From NCBI RefSeq assembly GCF_042427575.1, contig NZ_JBHMFD010000001.1, positions 186,001-250,000 of the forward strand: DNA of 64,000 nucleotides, written 5' to 3'. Position numbers and translations under genes: made by a program. How positions within the stretch are numbered: position 1 is the stretch's first letter; each line of letters opens with the position of its first letter. The notes under the pieces were generated by a model. The model was given only the letters and a program-made list of their open reading frames with translations, was not told where the DNA came from and ran no database searches. The stretch comes from Bergeyella porcorum. GTDB taxonomy: Bacteria; Bacteroidota; Bacteroidia; Flavobacteriales; Weeksellaceae. This document shows, one piece after another, positions 15,961-25,134 of the stretch.

Positions 15961-18165
15961 ATGCCATACGATTTAGAACAAGAAAACAAAGAAATTCTGG
16001 CAAGGTACAAAGACCTGATTTCAAACACCTATAGAACGCTGAATGATGAGCAGAATAAAATGATTCGTAAAGCGTTTGATTTGGCGTTAGATGCTCATAA
16101 AGACCAAAGAAGAAAAACGGGAGAACCCTATATCTTCCATCCCATAGAAGTGGCAAAGATTGTTGCCAACGAGATTGGACTAGGGACCACTTCCATTGTC
16201 TGTGCATTGCTTCACGATGTGATAGAAGACTCTGACTATACCTACGAAGATATAGAGGAACGCTTTGGGAAAAAGGTGGCAGACATTGTACAGGGACTTA
16301 CCAAAATATCGGGCATCAACCAGCAAAATATCTCTGTACAATCTGAGAATTACAGAAAACTCCTGCTGACACTTTCGGAGGATTTCCGCGTGATACTCAT
16401 CAAGATTGCAGACCGACTACACAATATGCGGACGCTGGAAAGTATGAGGCCTGATAAACAAAAGAAAATAGCCTCAGAAACAGTATATATCTACGCCCCT
16501 CTGGCTCACCGTTTGGGTTTTTATAACATCAAATCTGAACTGGAAGACCTTTCTCTGAAATACAATAATCCTGATGTTTATAATGAAATTATTAGCAAAC
16601 TTCAAATCGCAAGTGGAGAAAGAGAAAAGTATGTAGAGGAGTTTAAAAAAGAAGTTTCCGAAAAACTGAAGGAGGAAGGGCTCAATTTCACCATAAAAGG
16701 ACGGGCAAAGGCCATCTCTTCTATCTACCGAAAAATGCTGAAACAAAATGTAGCCTTTGAGGAAGTCTATGATAACTACGCAATAAGAATTATCTATAAA
16801 TCTGATGCTAAGAATGAAAAATTTCTTGCTTGGAAGATTTACTCCATCGTTACAGACCTCTACCATAGCAATCCCCACCGAATGCGAGACTGGATTACCC
16901 GCCCGCGCTCCACAGGCTATGAAAGTTTGCACCTCACGGTTTTAGGCCCTGATAAAAAATGGATAGAGGTTCAGATTCGCTCCGAAAGAATGGACGAAAT
17001 TGCAGAGAAAGGAGTTGCGGCTCACTACAGATATAAGGAAGGCTTCAAGGCGAACTCCGATGAGCATATCTTTGACAATTGGGTGAGGGAAATCCGAGAG
17101 GTTTTGGAAAATCAGCAAGACCTAAGCACCTCCGAGCTATTGGATAACATTAAGCTCAATCTTTATTCCAAAGAAGTTTTTGTCTTTACCCCAAAAGGTG
17201 AAATTAAAATCTTGCCCGTAGGTGCCACGGCATTAGACTTCGCATTCTTTGTGCATAGCGACCTTGGCACCAAATGTCTGGGGGCAAAAATCAATGGTAA
17301 ATTGGTTCCGATTTCCTATGTCCTACAAAATGGAGACCAGATAGAGATTATCTCTTCTCAAAACCAAAAACCTAAGCTGGATTGGCTGGATATTGTAGTT
17401 ACCTCAAAAGCCAAAACCAAAATAAAGCAAGTCCTCAATGCTACCAAAAAAGATGAGACTTTAGAAGGTAAGGAAATTTTGCAAAGAAAACTTCGCCACG
17501 CTAAAATCAATTTTAGTGATGATGAGGTAAACAAAATGCAAAAGTTTTTTAACCTAAAAACATCGCAAGAGCTTTTCCTTGCCTTTTATAATGGAACACT
17601 GGATACGGCAGACCTTAGAAAATATATGGACAGCCGAAGTGTCATCAGCAATCTTCTCAATAGATTCAGAAAAACACCTACCCCAAAAGCAACAGTAGAT
17701 GAAACGCCAGCCTCCAATCTGGATATGATTGTCTTTGGGAAAGATGAAGAAAAGCTCAATCATAGCTTTGCCAAATGCTGTACAGTAATTCCTGGTGATA
17801 AAATTTTCGGTTTCATCACCATCTCAGACGGGATTAAGGTGCATAATGATAACTGCCCTAATGCCATTAACCTAAGAGCCAAATACGATTACCGTGTAGT
17901 GCCTGCCAAATGGGTGAATGCGGAAAGCTTCAAAAACCGAGTAAAAATAGAAATAGAAGGGCTAGATAGACTAGGAATGATAAGCGATATTACCCAAATC
18001 ATCAGTAATACAATGACAATGGATATGAAGAGTCTTTCAATTTCTTCTAATAATGGAGTATTTTTAGGAACCATCAACCTTGAGGTTAAAAATAAAAACC
18101 AACTGGAAGAAACTTTAAAACAATTGAAAAAAATAAACGGCGTTACTAGAGTTAAACGATTATAA
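15961..18165 (+). CDS. Bifunctional (p)ppGpp synthetase/hydrolase, RelA/SpoT family
   Basis: It makes and/or degrades the alarmone (p)ppGpp. Start chosen at ATG 15961 (MPYDLEQENKEIL), 734 aa. An in-frame ATG at 15865 would add 32 residues of AT-rich, unconserved sequence. The HD hydrolase domain has His60, His85-Asp86 in LLHDVIED and Asp151/Asn155 in ADRLHNMRTL, so hydrolysis should be intact. The synthetase domain has GRAKAISSIYRKM, DNYAIRIIY and RSTGYESLHLTV. TGS (EVFVFTPKGEIKILP) and a C-terminal ACT domain (GLDRLGMISDITQI) follow. nhaA starts 12 bp after it, probably co-transcribed. Confidence 0.95.
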   Translation: MPYDLEQENKEILARYKDLISNTYRTLNDEQNKMIRKAFDLALDAHKDQRRKTGEPYIFHPIEVAKIVANEIGLGTTSIVCALLHDVIEDSDYTYEDIEERFGKKVADIVQGLTKISGINQQNISVQSENYRKLLLTLSEDFRVILIKIADRLHNMRTLESMRPDKQKKIASETVYIYAPLAHRLGFYNIKSELEDLSLKYNNPDVYNEIISKLQIASGEREKYVEEFKKEVSEKLKEEGLNFTIKGRAKAISSIYRKMLKQNVAFEEVYDNYAIRIIYKSDAKNEKFLAWKIYSIVTDLYHSNPHRMRDWITRPRSTGYESLHLTVLGPDKKWIEVQIRSERMDEIAEKGVAAHYRYKEGFKANSDEHIFDNWVREIREVLENQQDLSTSELLDNIKLNLYSKEVFVFTPKGEIKILPVGATALDFAFFVHSDLGTKCLGAKINGKLVPISYVLQNGDQIEIISSQNQKPKLDWLDIVVTSKAKTKIKQVLNATKKDETLEGKEILQRKLRHAKINFSDDEVNKMQKFFNLKTSQELFLAFYNGTLDTADLRKYMDSRSVISNLLNRFRKTPTPKATVDETPASNLDMIVFGKDEEKLNHSFAKCCTVIPGDKIFGFITISDGIKVHNDNCPNAINLRAKYDYRVVPAKWVNAESFKNRVKIEIEGLDRLGMISDITQIISNTMTMDMKSLSISSNNGVFLGTINLEVKNKNQLEETLKQLKKINGVTRVKRL

Positions 18166-18177
18166 ACGAAAACAAGA

Positions 18178-19323
18178 ATGAAATTAACACAATATTTTAA
18201 AAACTTTTTTCACAGCAGCCAATCTTCGGGGGTGATACTCATAGCCTGCGTGATTTTCTCTCTAATGATTGCTAACTCCTCTATGGGAGAAAGTTTTCAA
18301 AATTTTCTAGACCAGCGGATAGGCGCTTACTCTGTAAGCGTTTGGATTAATGATGGCTTAATGGCAATTTTCTTTCTTTTGGTGGGATTAGAAATCAAAA
18401 GAGAAATAGTAGAGGGAGAGCTTTCCAATGTTCGCAATGCCTCGTTGCCCATAGTGGCAGCACTTGGCGGGATGGTGGTACCAGCTCTCATCTATATGCT
18501 CTTTACCCATAATACCCCTTACGAAAACGGCTGGGGCATACCAATGGCAACGGATATCGCATTCTCTCTCGCCATTATTTCCCTTTTAGGAAAGTCTGTA
18601 CCAGCATCCATCAAGGTATTTTTAGCAGCTTTGGCTATTGTAGATGACTTAGGAGCCATATTGGTGATTGCCATCTTCTATACAGAACAGCTCCATTGGA
18701 ATTATCTTTTTCTAAGCGGTGGCATAGTTGTCTTATTGGCATTATTAAATTATTTCAATGTTAAGAAGCACATCTTCTATCTGATTCCTGGAGGATTCCT
18801 ATGGTACTTTATGCATCATTCTGGCATACACGCTACCATTGCAGGGGTTTTACTTGCCTTTACCATCCCTACCAATGAATCTGAAACCGAGATTTCACCA
18901 TTAGAAAAATTGGAACATCATTTACACACTCCTGTGAATTTCATCATTATGCCCATCTTTGCATTGGCGAACACCAATATTCTGTTTAAAGCAGGGATGG
19001 TAGATGGCTTGTTTAGTAACTTTGGTTTTGGTATCATTGGCGGATTAGCATTAGGAAAAGTATTGGGCATCAATTTATTTTCTCTAATCGCTATCAAAAG
19101 TGGGCTTAGCAGTTTGCCATTCAAAAGCAGTTGGGGACATATGATAGGAACAGGATTTTTAGCGGGAATAGGCTTTACAATGTCTATTTTCATTGCATTA
19201 CTGTCTTTTAAAAATGATATTACCCTACAAGACGAAGCCAAATTTGCCATCTTGATAGCCTCTGTCTTATCAGGCTTCATTGGCTACTCTATTTTAAGAT
19301 TTATGGGAAGAAAGAGAGGGTAA
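18178..19323 (+). CDS. nhaA: Na+/H+ antiporter NhaA
   Basis: It exchanges sodium for protons across the inner membrane for pH and salt balance. 381 aa, about 12 membrane helices. The paired aspartates Asp156-Asp157 in LAIVDDLGAI correspond to the ion-binding pair of E. coli NhaA. MATDIAFSLAI (123-133) is the helix IV Thr-Asp crossing. It follows the RelA/SpoT gene by 12 bp on the same strand, and a strong terminator lies 60 bp downstream. Confidence 0.96.
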   Translation: MKLTQYFKNFFHSSQSSGVILIACVIFSLMIANSSMGESFQNFLDQRIGAYSVSVWINDGLMAIFFLLVGLEIKREIVEGELSNVRNASLPIVAALGGMVVPALIYMLFTHNTPYENGWGIPMATDIAFSLAIISLLGKSVPASIKVFLAALAIVDDLGAILVIAIFYTEQLHWNYLFLSGGIVVLLALLNYFNVKKHIFYLIPGGFLWYFMHHSGIHATIAGVLLAFTIPTNESETEISPLEKLEHHLHTPVNFIIMPIFALANTNILFKAGMVDGLFSNFGFGIIGGLALGKVLGINLFSLIAIKSGLSSLPFKSSWGHMIGTGFLAGIGFTMSIFIALLSFKNDITLQDEAKFAILIASVLSGFIGYSILRFMGRKRG

Positions 19324-19383
19324 CTTGCAACTTTGATTTCATCAATTGCATTGGGCTTTAGCCCAACCATAGCAAAGGCATAA

Positions 19384-19421
19384 AAAAGGCTTTAACCAAG
19401 ATGATTTGGCTAAAGCCTTTT
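19384..19421 (+). terminator. Intrinsic terminator after nhaA
   Basis: AAAAGGCTTTA (19384-19394) pairs with TAAAGCCTTTT (19411-19421), with inner CCA/TGG pairing. A further TTGGGCT...AGCCCAA hairpin lies just before it. Confidence 0.85.
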
Positions 19422-19491
19422 GCTTTTTCTCTGTGGGTATCGGGCTAAAACCTGACGGTATTGATGGTTTTTTATGTCTTTTATTATACTC

Positions 19492-19977
19492 TATAACGGC
19501 GTTTTTCTAACCCAAAAAGGGTCGTTATACGCTATAACGATGTCCATTGAATATTAAAACAAGACTTTTACACCCTATAACGGCGTTATTTTAATCAAAA
19601 AAAGGGTCGTTATACCCTATAACGATGCCCTTTTAATACTAAAACAAGACTTTTACACCCTATAACGGCGTTCTTTTAACCGAAAAAGGATCGTTATACC
19701 CTATAACGATGCCCTTTTAATACTAAAACAAGGCTTTTACACCCTATAACGGCGTTCTTTTAATCTGAAAAGTGGTCGTTATACCCTATAACAATACTCT
19801 TTTAATACTAAAACAAGACTTTTACACCCTATAACGGCGTTATTTTAATCAAAAAAAGGGTCGTTATATCCTATAACGATGCCCTTTTAATACTAAAACA
19901 AGACTTTTACACCCTATAACGGCGTTCTTTTAATCAAAAAAAGGGGCGTTATACCCTATAACGACACCCTTTTAGCC
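19492..19977. repeat. Six-copy 84/85-bp tandem array with internal palindromes
   Basis: TATAACGGCG recurs at 19492, 19576, 19661, 19745, 19830 and 19915 (spacings 84, 85, 84, 85, 85). Each unit divides into four ~21-bp parts; parts 1 and 3 both begin TATAACG and end TTTTAAT. Most units contain the inverted repeat CGTTATACCCTATAACG. Copies are about 90% alike, and the fourth has a mutated palindrome. The alternating 84/85 period breaks any reading frame, so it is not coding. It occupies the 740-bp gap between nhaA and the exported-protein gene. Confidence 0.95.
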
Positions 19978-20063
19978 TAAAATATTGTTGTTATCCTCTG
20001 AACACTCTCTGGCTTGTATTTTTTTATTTATGGGATGGAGTGGGACACCCGCACCCACAGGAG

Positions 20064-20762
20064 TTACAAATTAGATGGAGTAAAATCTATTTTTTCTATG
20101 AAAACCGGGGTTTCTCTATTCATTACAAGAAATTCTTCCACCCCATTTAATTTTCCTACAATCTCATGTCCGATATTTGTTTTCCGCATATACAAATCAG
20201 TGATTTTACCTAAGCCTTCAAAACTATGATATGAAACCTTATATTCAAATTCATTTTCGTTATTTTTAATACAAGTAATTACATCAGCTAAATTTGCTAT
20301 TTTATAAGCTATATAAGTATCTTCCATTTTATTACACGAAAAAGTAGTCATTCCTCTAATGATTGTGTATTTTGGATTAGTGTATTCTTTTCCGCCTAAG
20401 CTATTGGTGGTTTCTATGGTAGATTTATCAGAGATATGTTGCCAATAACTATTATCATAGTAATAAAATCCCTCTATCTTGATATTTTTTACTTTATCAT
20501 TTGGAGTAGAGGTAGTATAGTCTGTGTTATTTACATATACCAAAGTTCCAGTTTTTAGGCTGTCATTGTGTATATTAGCAACTCTTGTTTTGCTTAGTCT
20601 TGGGATAAGAATACCTTGATTGGTATCATTATTTTCATTCACATTTGCCATATTTATTTCCAATGTGGCTTTTGGGTTCACCGAGTTGATACCTACATTT
20701 CCTAGCTGAGCATAACTAATAAACGATAAGAAAACGAATGTTAAAATTGAAATTCTTTTCAT
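20064..20762 (-). CDS. Exported protein with Bacteroidota head motif
   Basis: Start at ATG 20762 gives 232 aa with a clear signal peptide (MKRISILTFVFLSFISYAQ). The next residues VGINSVNPKATLEIN and QGILIPRL are the pattern found at the N-terminus of many Bacteroidota surface or tail-like proteins. The rest is beta-rich and unfamiliar, with NDNSYWQHIS-type repeats lacking. The function is unknown; a secreted or surface location is inferred. A longer frame upstream (to 20876) only reads through the regulatory region. A possible RNA switch lies 80-190 bp upstream. Confidence 0.75.
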   Translation of the reverse strand: MKRISILTFVFLSFISYAQLGNVGINSVNPKATLEINMANVNENNDTNQGILIPRLSKTRVANIHNDSLKTGTLVYVNNTDYTTSTPNDKVKNIKIEGFYYYDNSYWQHISDKSTIETTNSLGGKEYTNPKYTIIRGMTTFSCNKMEDTYIAYKIANLADVITCIKNNENEFEYKVSYHSFEGLGKITDLYMRKTNIGHEIVGKLNGVEEFLVMNRETPVFIEKIDFTPSNL

Positions 20763-20839
20763 TATTAAAATGTTTTTAAGTCTCCACCGAAACCCAAAGC
20801 AGAGAGTTATACTTAATTTTAATTTAATAATGAAAGAAA

Positions 20840-20956
20840 AGGCGTGGGTTTCATTGTTTTTATCCGAAGTAAACAATTTCTTATTTATATTAAAAGAGGT
20901 TCTGGAATACCTAACGATGTATAAATAAGAAGAAACCCACGCCTATATGAGGCGTG
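20840..20956 (-). promoter_or_regulatory. Candidate attenuator / small inverted-repeat element
   Basis: AGGCGTGGGTTTC (20840-20852) is perfectly complementary to GAAACCCACGCCT (20932-20944). TTCTTATTTATA (20878-20889) is complementary to 20920-20931. In addition CACGCCT (20938-20944) can pair with AGGCGTG (20950-20956), and on the minus strand that stem is followed by a T-rich run. The middle segment therefore has two mutually exclusive partners. This fits an attenuator for the exported-protein gene or, equally, the remains of a short inverted-repeat mobile element. Confidence 0.5.
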
Positions 20957-21101
20957 AGCGTCTTCACTATTTATTCTGCATCGTTTTGAAATTTTCCAGA
21001 TTTCTTTTAACAGAATAAAAGCAAACGCTTTTTCTTTTTTCGTAAATGTTGGTGGCAAAGATAAAACTTATTTTTACTTTACCAAAAAGTATATTTGAAA
21101 T

Positions 21102-23987
21102 TTATCGGCTAACCGCCTCGGTTTCCCTCCCCAGAAACTCTCCTGTCAAGGACTTTTTACACTTCACAATTTCCTCTGGGGTTCCTTCAAAAACGATGGT
21201 GCCACCGTGCTTACCACCTTCGGGGCCTATGTCTATAATATGGTCGGCAAGTTTTATCACATCCATATTATGCTCAATAATGATAAACGAATTGCCCAAC
21301 TCCACCAACTGATGAATGGCGTCCATCAGAATTTTTACATCTTCAAAATGCAAGCCCGTAGTAGGCTCATCAAGGATGTAGAGGGTTTTCCCTGTTTGCT
21401 TTTTAGAAAGCTCTGTCGCCAGTTTTATCCTTTGGGCTTCCCCACCCGATAGCGTAGTAGATTGTTGCCCCAGCGTAATGTAGCCCAAGCCCACATCTTT
21501 CAGGGTTTTTACCTTATTGTAAATTTTCGGTATCGGTTGGAAAAACTCTGTGGCTTCATCTATGGTCATATCCAGCACATCGGAGATGGATTTTCCTTTA
21601 TAGCGAACTTCCAAAGTCTCTCGGTTGAAGCGTTTGCCATTACAGGTTTCACAATGCACATAGACATCTGGCAAGAAATTCATTTCAATCACTTTCAGTC
21701 CACCCCCTTGGCAAGTTTCGCATCTTCCACCTTTTACATTAAAGGAAAAACGCCCTGGTTTATAGCCACGGATTTTAGCCTCTGGCAACTCTGCAAAAAG
21801 ATTTCTAATATCCGAAAATACCCCCGTATAAGTGGCAGGATTAGAACGCGGCGTACGCCCAATAGGCGTTTGATCCACATCTACCACTTTGTCTATATGC
21901 TCTAATCCCTCAATGCTTTGGTAAGGCAATGGCTCTTGCACAGCACGATAAAAATGGCGATTGAGAATAGGGTAAAGTGTTCCGTTAATCAAGGAAGATT
22001 TTCCACTTCCCGAAATACCCGTAACTACCACCAATTTGCCGAGTGGAATTTCCAAATCTACATTTTTCAGGTTGTTGCCCGTAGCCCCTTTTAGCACAAT
22101 GTATTTCCCGTTGCCCTCACGCCTTTTTTCAGGGATTTTAATTTCCCTTTTGCCCGTGAGATAATCGGCGGTAATGGTTTTCGCCTTCATTAAATCCTTC
22201 GGAGAGCCTTGCCAAAGCACTTCCCCACCGTGTTTCCCAGCCTTTGGACCAATGTCTAAAACCTCATCAGCTTCTAAAATCATATCCTTATCGTGCTCCA
22301 CTACCAACACCGAATTGCCCAAATCTCGTAGGTTTTTCAGGGAATTAATCAACCTTTCGTTGTCCCTTTGGTGCAATCCAATGCTCGGCTCATCTAAAAT
22401 ATACAACACATTCACCAACTGTGAACCGATTTGTGTAGCCAAACGAATTCTTTGAGACTCCCCACCTGAAAGGGTCTTGGAACTTCTATTAAGGCTTAAA
22501 TAATCTAACCCAACATCTAATAAAAACTGCAATCGGGTTTCTATTTCTTTCAGAATTTCGTGGGCAATGATTTTATTTTTTTCGCTAAATTTTCCTCTAA
22601 TGTCTTGAAGCCAATCTTTCAAATCCAAAAGACTCATCGCATTGACTTCCGCAATGTTTTTTCCAGCAATTTTAAATGCCAAACTTTCAGGCATCAGCCT
22701 TGCACCCTTACAACTTGGGCAAGTTTCTTCCACCGTGAAATCGCGTTCTATTTGTGTAGCTCCGTAATGCTCTTTATCTTCAATGGCTTGTTCCAAATAA
22801 GGGATTAACCCCTCAAAATTGATTTTCGTTTTCTTGGAAATCCCAGCGTGTTTTAGCTCTTTTACAAATTCTTTTTGACAACCGTAGAAAATATAATCCA
22901 ACGCCTCTTGTGGCACTTGCTCATAAGGGGTTTTTAGGTCTAAATCAAAAACTTCAAGAATTAATTTGATTTGATTGACCACCCATTTGCTAAATTGGTG
23001 AGTTTCTAATGGTAATAATGCCGACTGCACCGATAGTTTCGGATCGGAAACCAAATACTCGGGGTTGATTTTTTTTACCATTCCCAAGCCTTTACAAGTG
23101 GAGCAACTGCCCTTTGGCGAATTGAAAGAAAATGTGTTCGGCTCTGGTATAGGCAATGCCTTCCCAGATTTCACATCCATTAGATTTTTAGAAAAATATT
23201 GATAATCCTCCTCTCCAAACTTTTGAATCATCACCACGCCATCGCCCATTTGTAGGGCAGTTTTTAGGGATTGAGCCATTCTCGCCTCCGAAGAAGCCTC
23301 GCCTACAATCCATCTATCCACCACTACTTCTATATCGTGAGTTTTATAACGGTCTAATTTTAAATCATATTCTATATCTTGAAGCGATCCATCTATCCTC
23401 GCTTGGGAAAAACCTTTCTTTGCCAACTGCACAAACAACTCGTGGTAATGCCCTTTCCTTGCCCTAACCACAGGGGCTAATAGCATTACTTTCTCGCCTT
23501 GATAATTTTTTTGAATGCTTTCCAAAATCTGCTCTTCGGTGTAGCTCACCATCTGCTCACCTGTTTCCAAAGAATATGCATCTGAAACACGAGCATAAAG
23601 CAAACGCAAGAAATCATACAATTCCGTTACCGTACCCACCGTAGAACGCGGATTTTTGTTAGTTGTTTTTTGCTCAATGGCAATCACTGGTGAGAGCCCT
23701 TCTATTTTATCCACATCGGGGCGTTCTAATCCACCGAGAAATTGCCGTGCATACGCCGAAAAAGTCTCAATATAGCGTCTTTGCCCCTCCGCAAAGATAG
23801 TATCAAACGCCAAGGAAGATTTCCCAGAACCCGAAAGCCCCGTGATGACCACCAATTCATTTCGTGGAATTTTAACATCTATGTTTTTCAGATTATGCTC
23901 TCTGGCACCGTAGATTTCTATGTATTCTTTGGCTGCTGGTTGTTGGCTGCTGGTTGCTAGTTGATGATGGGCTTTTTTACTTTTCAT
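21102..23987 (-). CDS. uvrA: Excinuclease ABC subunit A
   Basis: Damage-recognition ATPase of nucleotide excision repair. 961 aa with two ABC modules. The first P-loop is GLSGSGKSS at 50-58, the second GISGSGKSS in the C-terminal half. Zinc fingers have CSTCKG, CPSCKG, CETCQG and CETCNG pairs, and two LSGGE signatures are present (LSGGESQRIRLA, LSGGEAQRIKLA). Residues 6-20 form an extra Gln/Ala/Ser-rich stretch encoded by a 14-bp tandem duplication at 23931-23958, so the normal N-terminus EYIEIYGAREHN is pushed inward. It is preceded by a TAnnTTTG box. Confidence 0.97.
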   Translation of the reverse strand: MKSKKAHHQLATSSQQPAAKEYIEIYGAREHNLKNIDVKIPRNELVVITGLSGSGKSSLAFDTIFAEGQRRYIETFSAYARQFLGGLERPDVDKIEGLSPVIAIEQKTTNKNPRSTVGTVTELYDFLRLLYARVSDAYSLETGEQMVSYTEEQILESIQKNYQGEKVMLLAPVVRARKGHYHELFVQLAKKGFSQARIDGSLQDIEYDLKLDRYKTHDIEVVVDRWIVGEASSEARMAQSLKTALQMGDGVVMIQKFGEEDYQYFSKNLMDVKSGKALPIPEPNTFSFNSPKGSCSTCKGLGMVKKINPEYLVSDPKLSVQSALLPLETHQFSKWVVNQIKLILEVFDLDLKTPYEQVPQEALDYIFYGCQKEFVKELKHAGISKKTKINFEGLIPYLEQAIEDKEHYGATQIERDFTVEETCPSCKGARLMPESLAFKIAGKNIAEVNAMSLLDLKDWLQDIRGKFSEKNKIIAHEILKEIETRLQFLLDVGLDYLSLNRSSKTLSGGESQRIRLATQIGSQLVNVLYILDEPSIGLHQRDNERLINSLKNLRDLGNSVLVVEHDKDMILEADEVLDIGPKAGKHGGEVLWQGSPKDLMKAKTITADYLTGKREIKIPEKRREGNGKYIVLKGATGNNLKNVDLEIPLGKLVVVTGISGSGKSSLINGTLYPILNRHFYRAVQEPLPYQSIEGLEHIDKVVDVDQTPIGRTPRSNPATYTGVFSDIRNLFAELPEAKIRGYKPGRFSFNVKGGRCETCQGGGLKVIEMNFLPDVYVHCETCNGKRFNRETLEVRYKGKSISDVLDMTIDEATEFFQPIPKIYNKVKTLKDVGLGYITLGQQSTTLSGGEAQRIKLATELSKKQTGKTLYILDEPTTGLHFEDVKILMDAIHQLVELGNSFIIIEHNMDVIKLADHIIDIGPEGGKHGGTIVFEGTPEEIVKCKKSLTGEFLGRETEAVSR

Positions 23988-24007
23988 TTCGAGGAAATTA
24001 AATCTTG

Positions 24008-24015
24008 CAAATTTA
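24008..24015 (-). promoter_or_regulatory. Candidate uvrA promoter (-7 element)
   Basis: TAAATTTG on the minus strand matches TAnnTTTG, 21 bp before the uvrA ATG. Confidence 0.5.
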
Positions 24016-24101
24016 GCTTTTTTTAGGTAAGTAAAAAAGCCATTCTATTTTAGAACAGCTTTTAAATATTCAATAAATCTATTTGATTTACAACTACTTG
24101 A

Positions 24102-25124
24102 TTACTCCCTTTTTCTTTCTTCCAAATACTTCTGCCATTGCCAAGTGGTTCTTAGAGCTTCTTCCAATGATGTTTCTGCTTTCCATTGCAGTTCCTTTTC
24201 TGCTTTATCGGCATTGGCATAGGCTATGGTAATATCCCCTGCCCTTCTATCACAGATTTGATAAGGCACCTCTACATCATTGGCTTTTTCAAATGCTTTT
24301 ACCACTTCCAAAACCGAAGAACCTTTTCCTGTTCCCAGATTGTAAATATCTACCACGGTATCTTCCTGAGCATTCATCAACTTTTTCAATGCTGCTACAT
24401 GAGCTTTTGCCAAATCTACTACATAGATATAATCTCTAATCGCCGTGCCATCTGGTGTAGGATAATCATCTCCCCAAATGGATAGTTTCTCTCTGATGCC
24501 TGCTGCTGTTTGGGTAACATAAGGCACTAGATTATTGGGTATACCGAGGGGCAATTCTCCTATTTTGGCTGATGGATGAGCACCTATGGGATTGAAATAC
24601 CTTAGCAAGGATACCTTTTTCTGATGAGCTTTGGCAAAATCTTGCAAGATTTCTTCGCCCATTTGTTTGGTTTTACCGTAAGAGCTTTCAGGCGTTTTCA
24701 GAGGTGTCGTTTCCTCTATTGGCATTTCATCAGCTTGACCATAAACTGTGCAAGATGAACTGAAAATGAAATTGGAAATATTTCTTTCTTTAAACTCCTG
24801 TAATAGATTGATTAATGAAAATAAATTGTTTTCGTAATAATCCATTGGTATCACTTGGCTCTCTCCCACCGCTTTGTATGCTGCAAAATTGATACATCCT
24901 TCAATATTATGAGCGTCTAAAAGCTGTTTCAGCAAATCTCTCCTTTTCAAATCAAAGGGATAAAATACTGGTTTTTTGCCTGTGATATCTTCTATATTTT
25001 GAAGAATAAATTTCTCCGAATTGGACAAATCATCTACAATGACCACCTCAAAACCTTCATTCAAAAGTTCTACTACCGTATGAGAGCCAATATACCCCAG
25101 CCCGCCTGTTACTAATATACTCAT
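24102..25124 (-). CDS. galE: UDP-glucose 4-epimerase
   Basis: It interconverts UDP-glucose and UDP-galactose to supply surface polysaccharide. Start at ATG 25124 (MSILVTGGLGYIGSH), 340 aa; the in-frame ATG 22 codons upstream overlaps the aminotransferase gene. The NAD-binding GGLGYIG is at 7-13. The catalytic triad region has Ser122-124 in FSSSCTVYG, and Tyr149/Lys153 in the YxxxK motif SSYGKTK. It starts 10 bp after the DegT-type aminotransferase stop, so the two are an operon. Confidence 0.94.
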   Translation of the reverse strand: MSILVTGGLGYIGSHTVVELLNEGFEVVIVDDLSNSEKFILQNIEDITGKKPVFYPFDLKRRDLLKQLLDAHNIEGCINFAAYKAVGESQVIPMDYYENNLFSLINLLQEFKERNISNFIFSSSCTVYGQADEMPIEETTPLKTPESSYGKTKQMGEEILQDFAKAHQKKVSLLRYFNPIGAHPSAKIGELPLGIPNNLVPYVTQTAAGIREKLSIWGDDYPTPDGTAIRDYIYVVDLAKAHVAALKKLMNAQEDTVVDIYNLGTGKGSSVLEVVKAFEKANDVEVPYQICDRRAGDITIAYANADKAEKELQWKAETSLEEALRTTWQWQKYLEERKRE

Positions 25125-25134
25125 ATATAATATT

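Noticed and set aside
16474..16932. 152-codon minus-strand frame inside the RelA/SpoT gene
   Set aside because: Antisense to a strongly conserved coding region; no independent signals.
19492..19977. CRISPR array
   Set aside because: The whole 84/85-bp unit repeats, with no variable spacers and no cas genes nearby.
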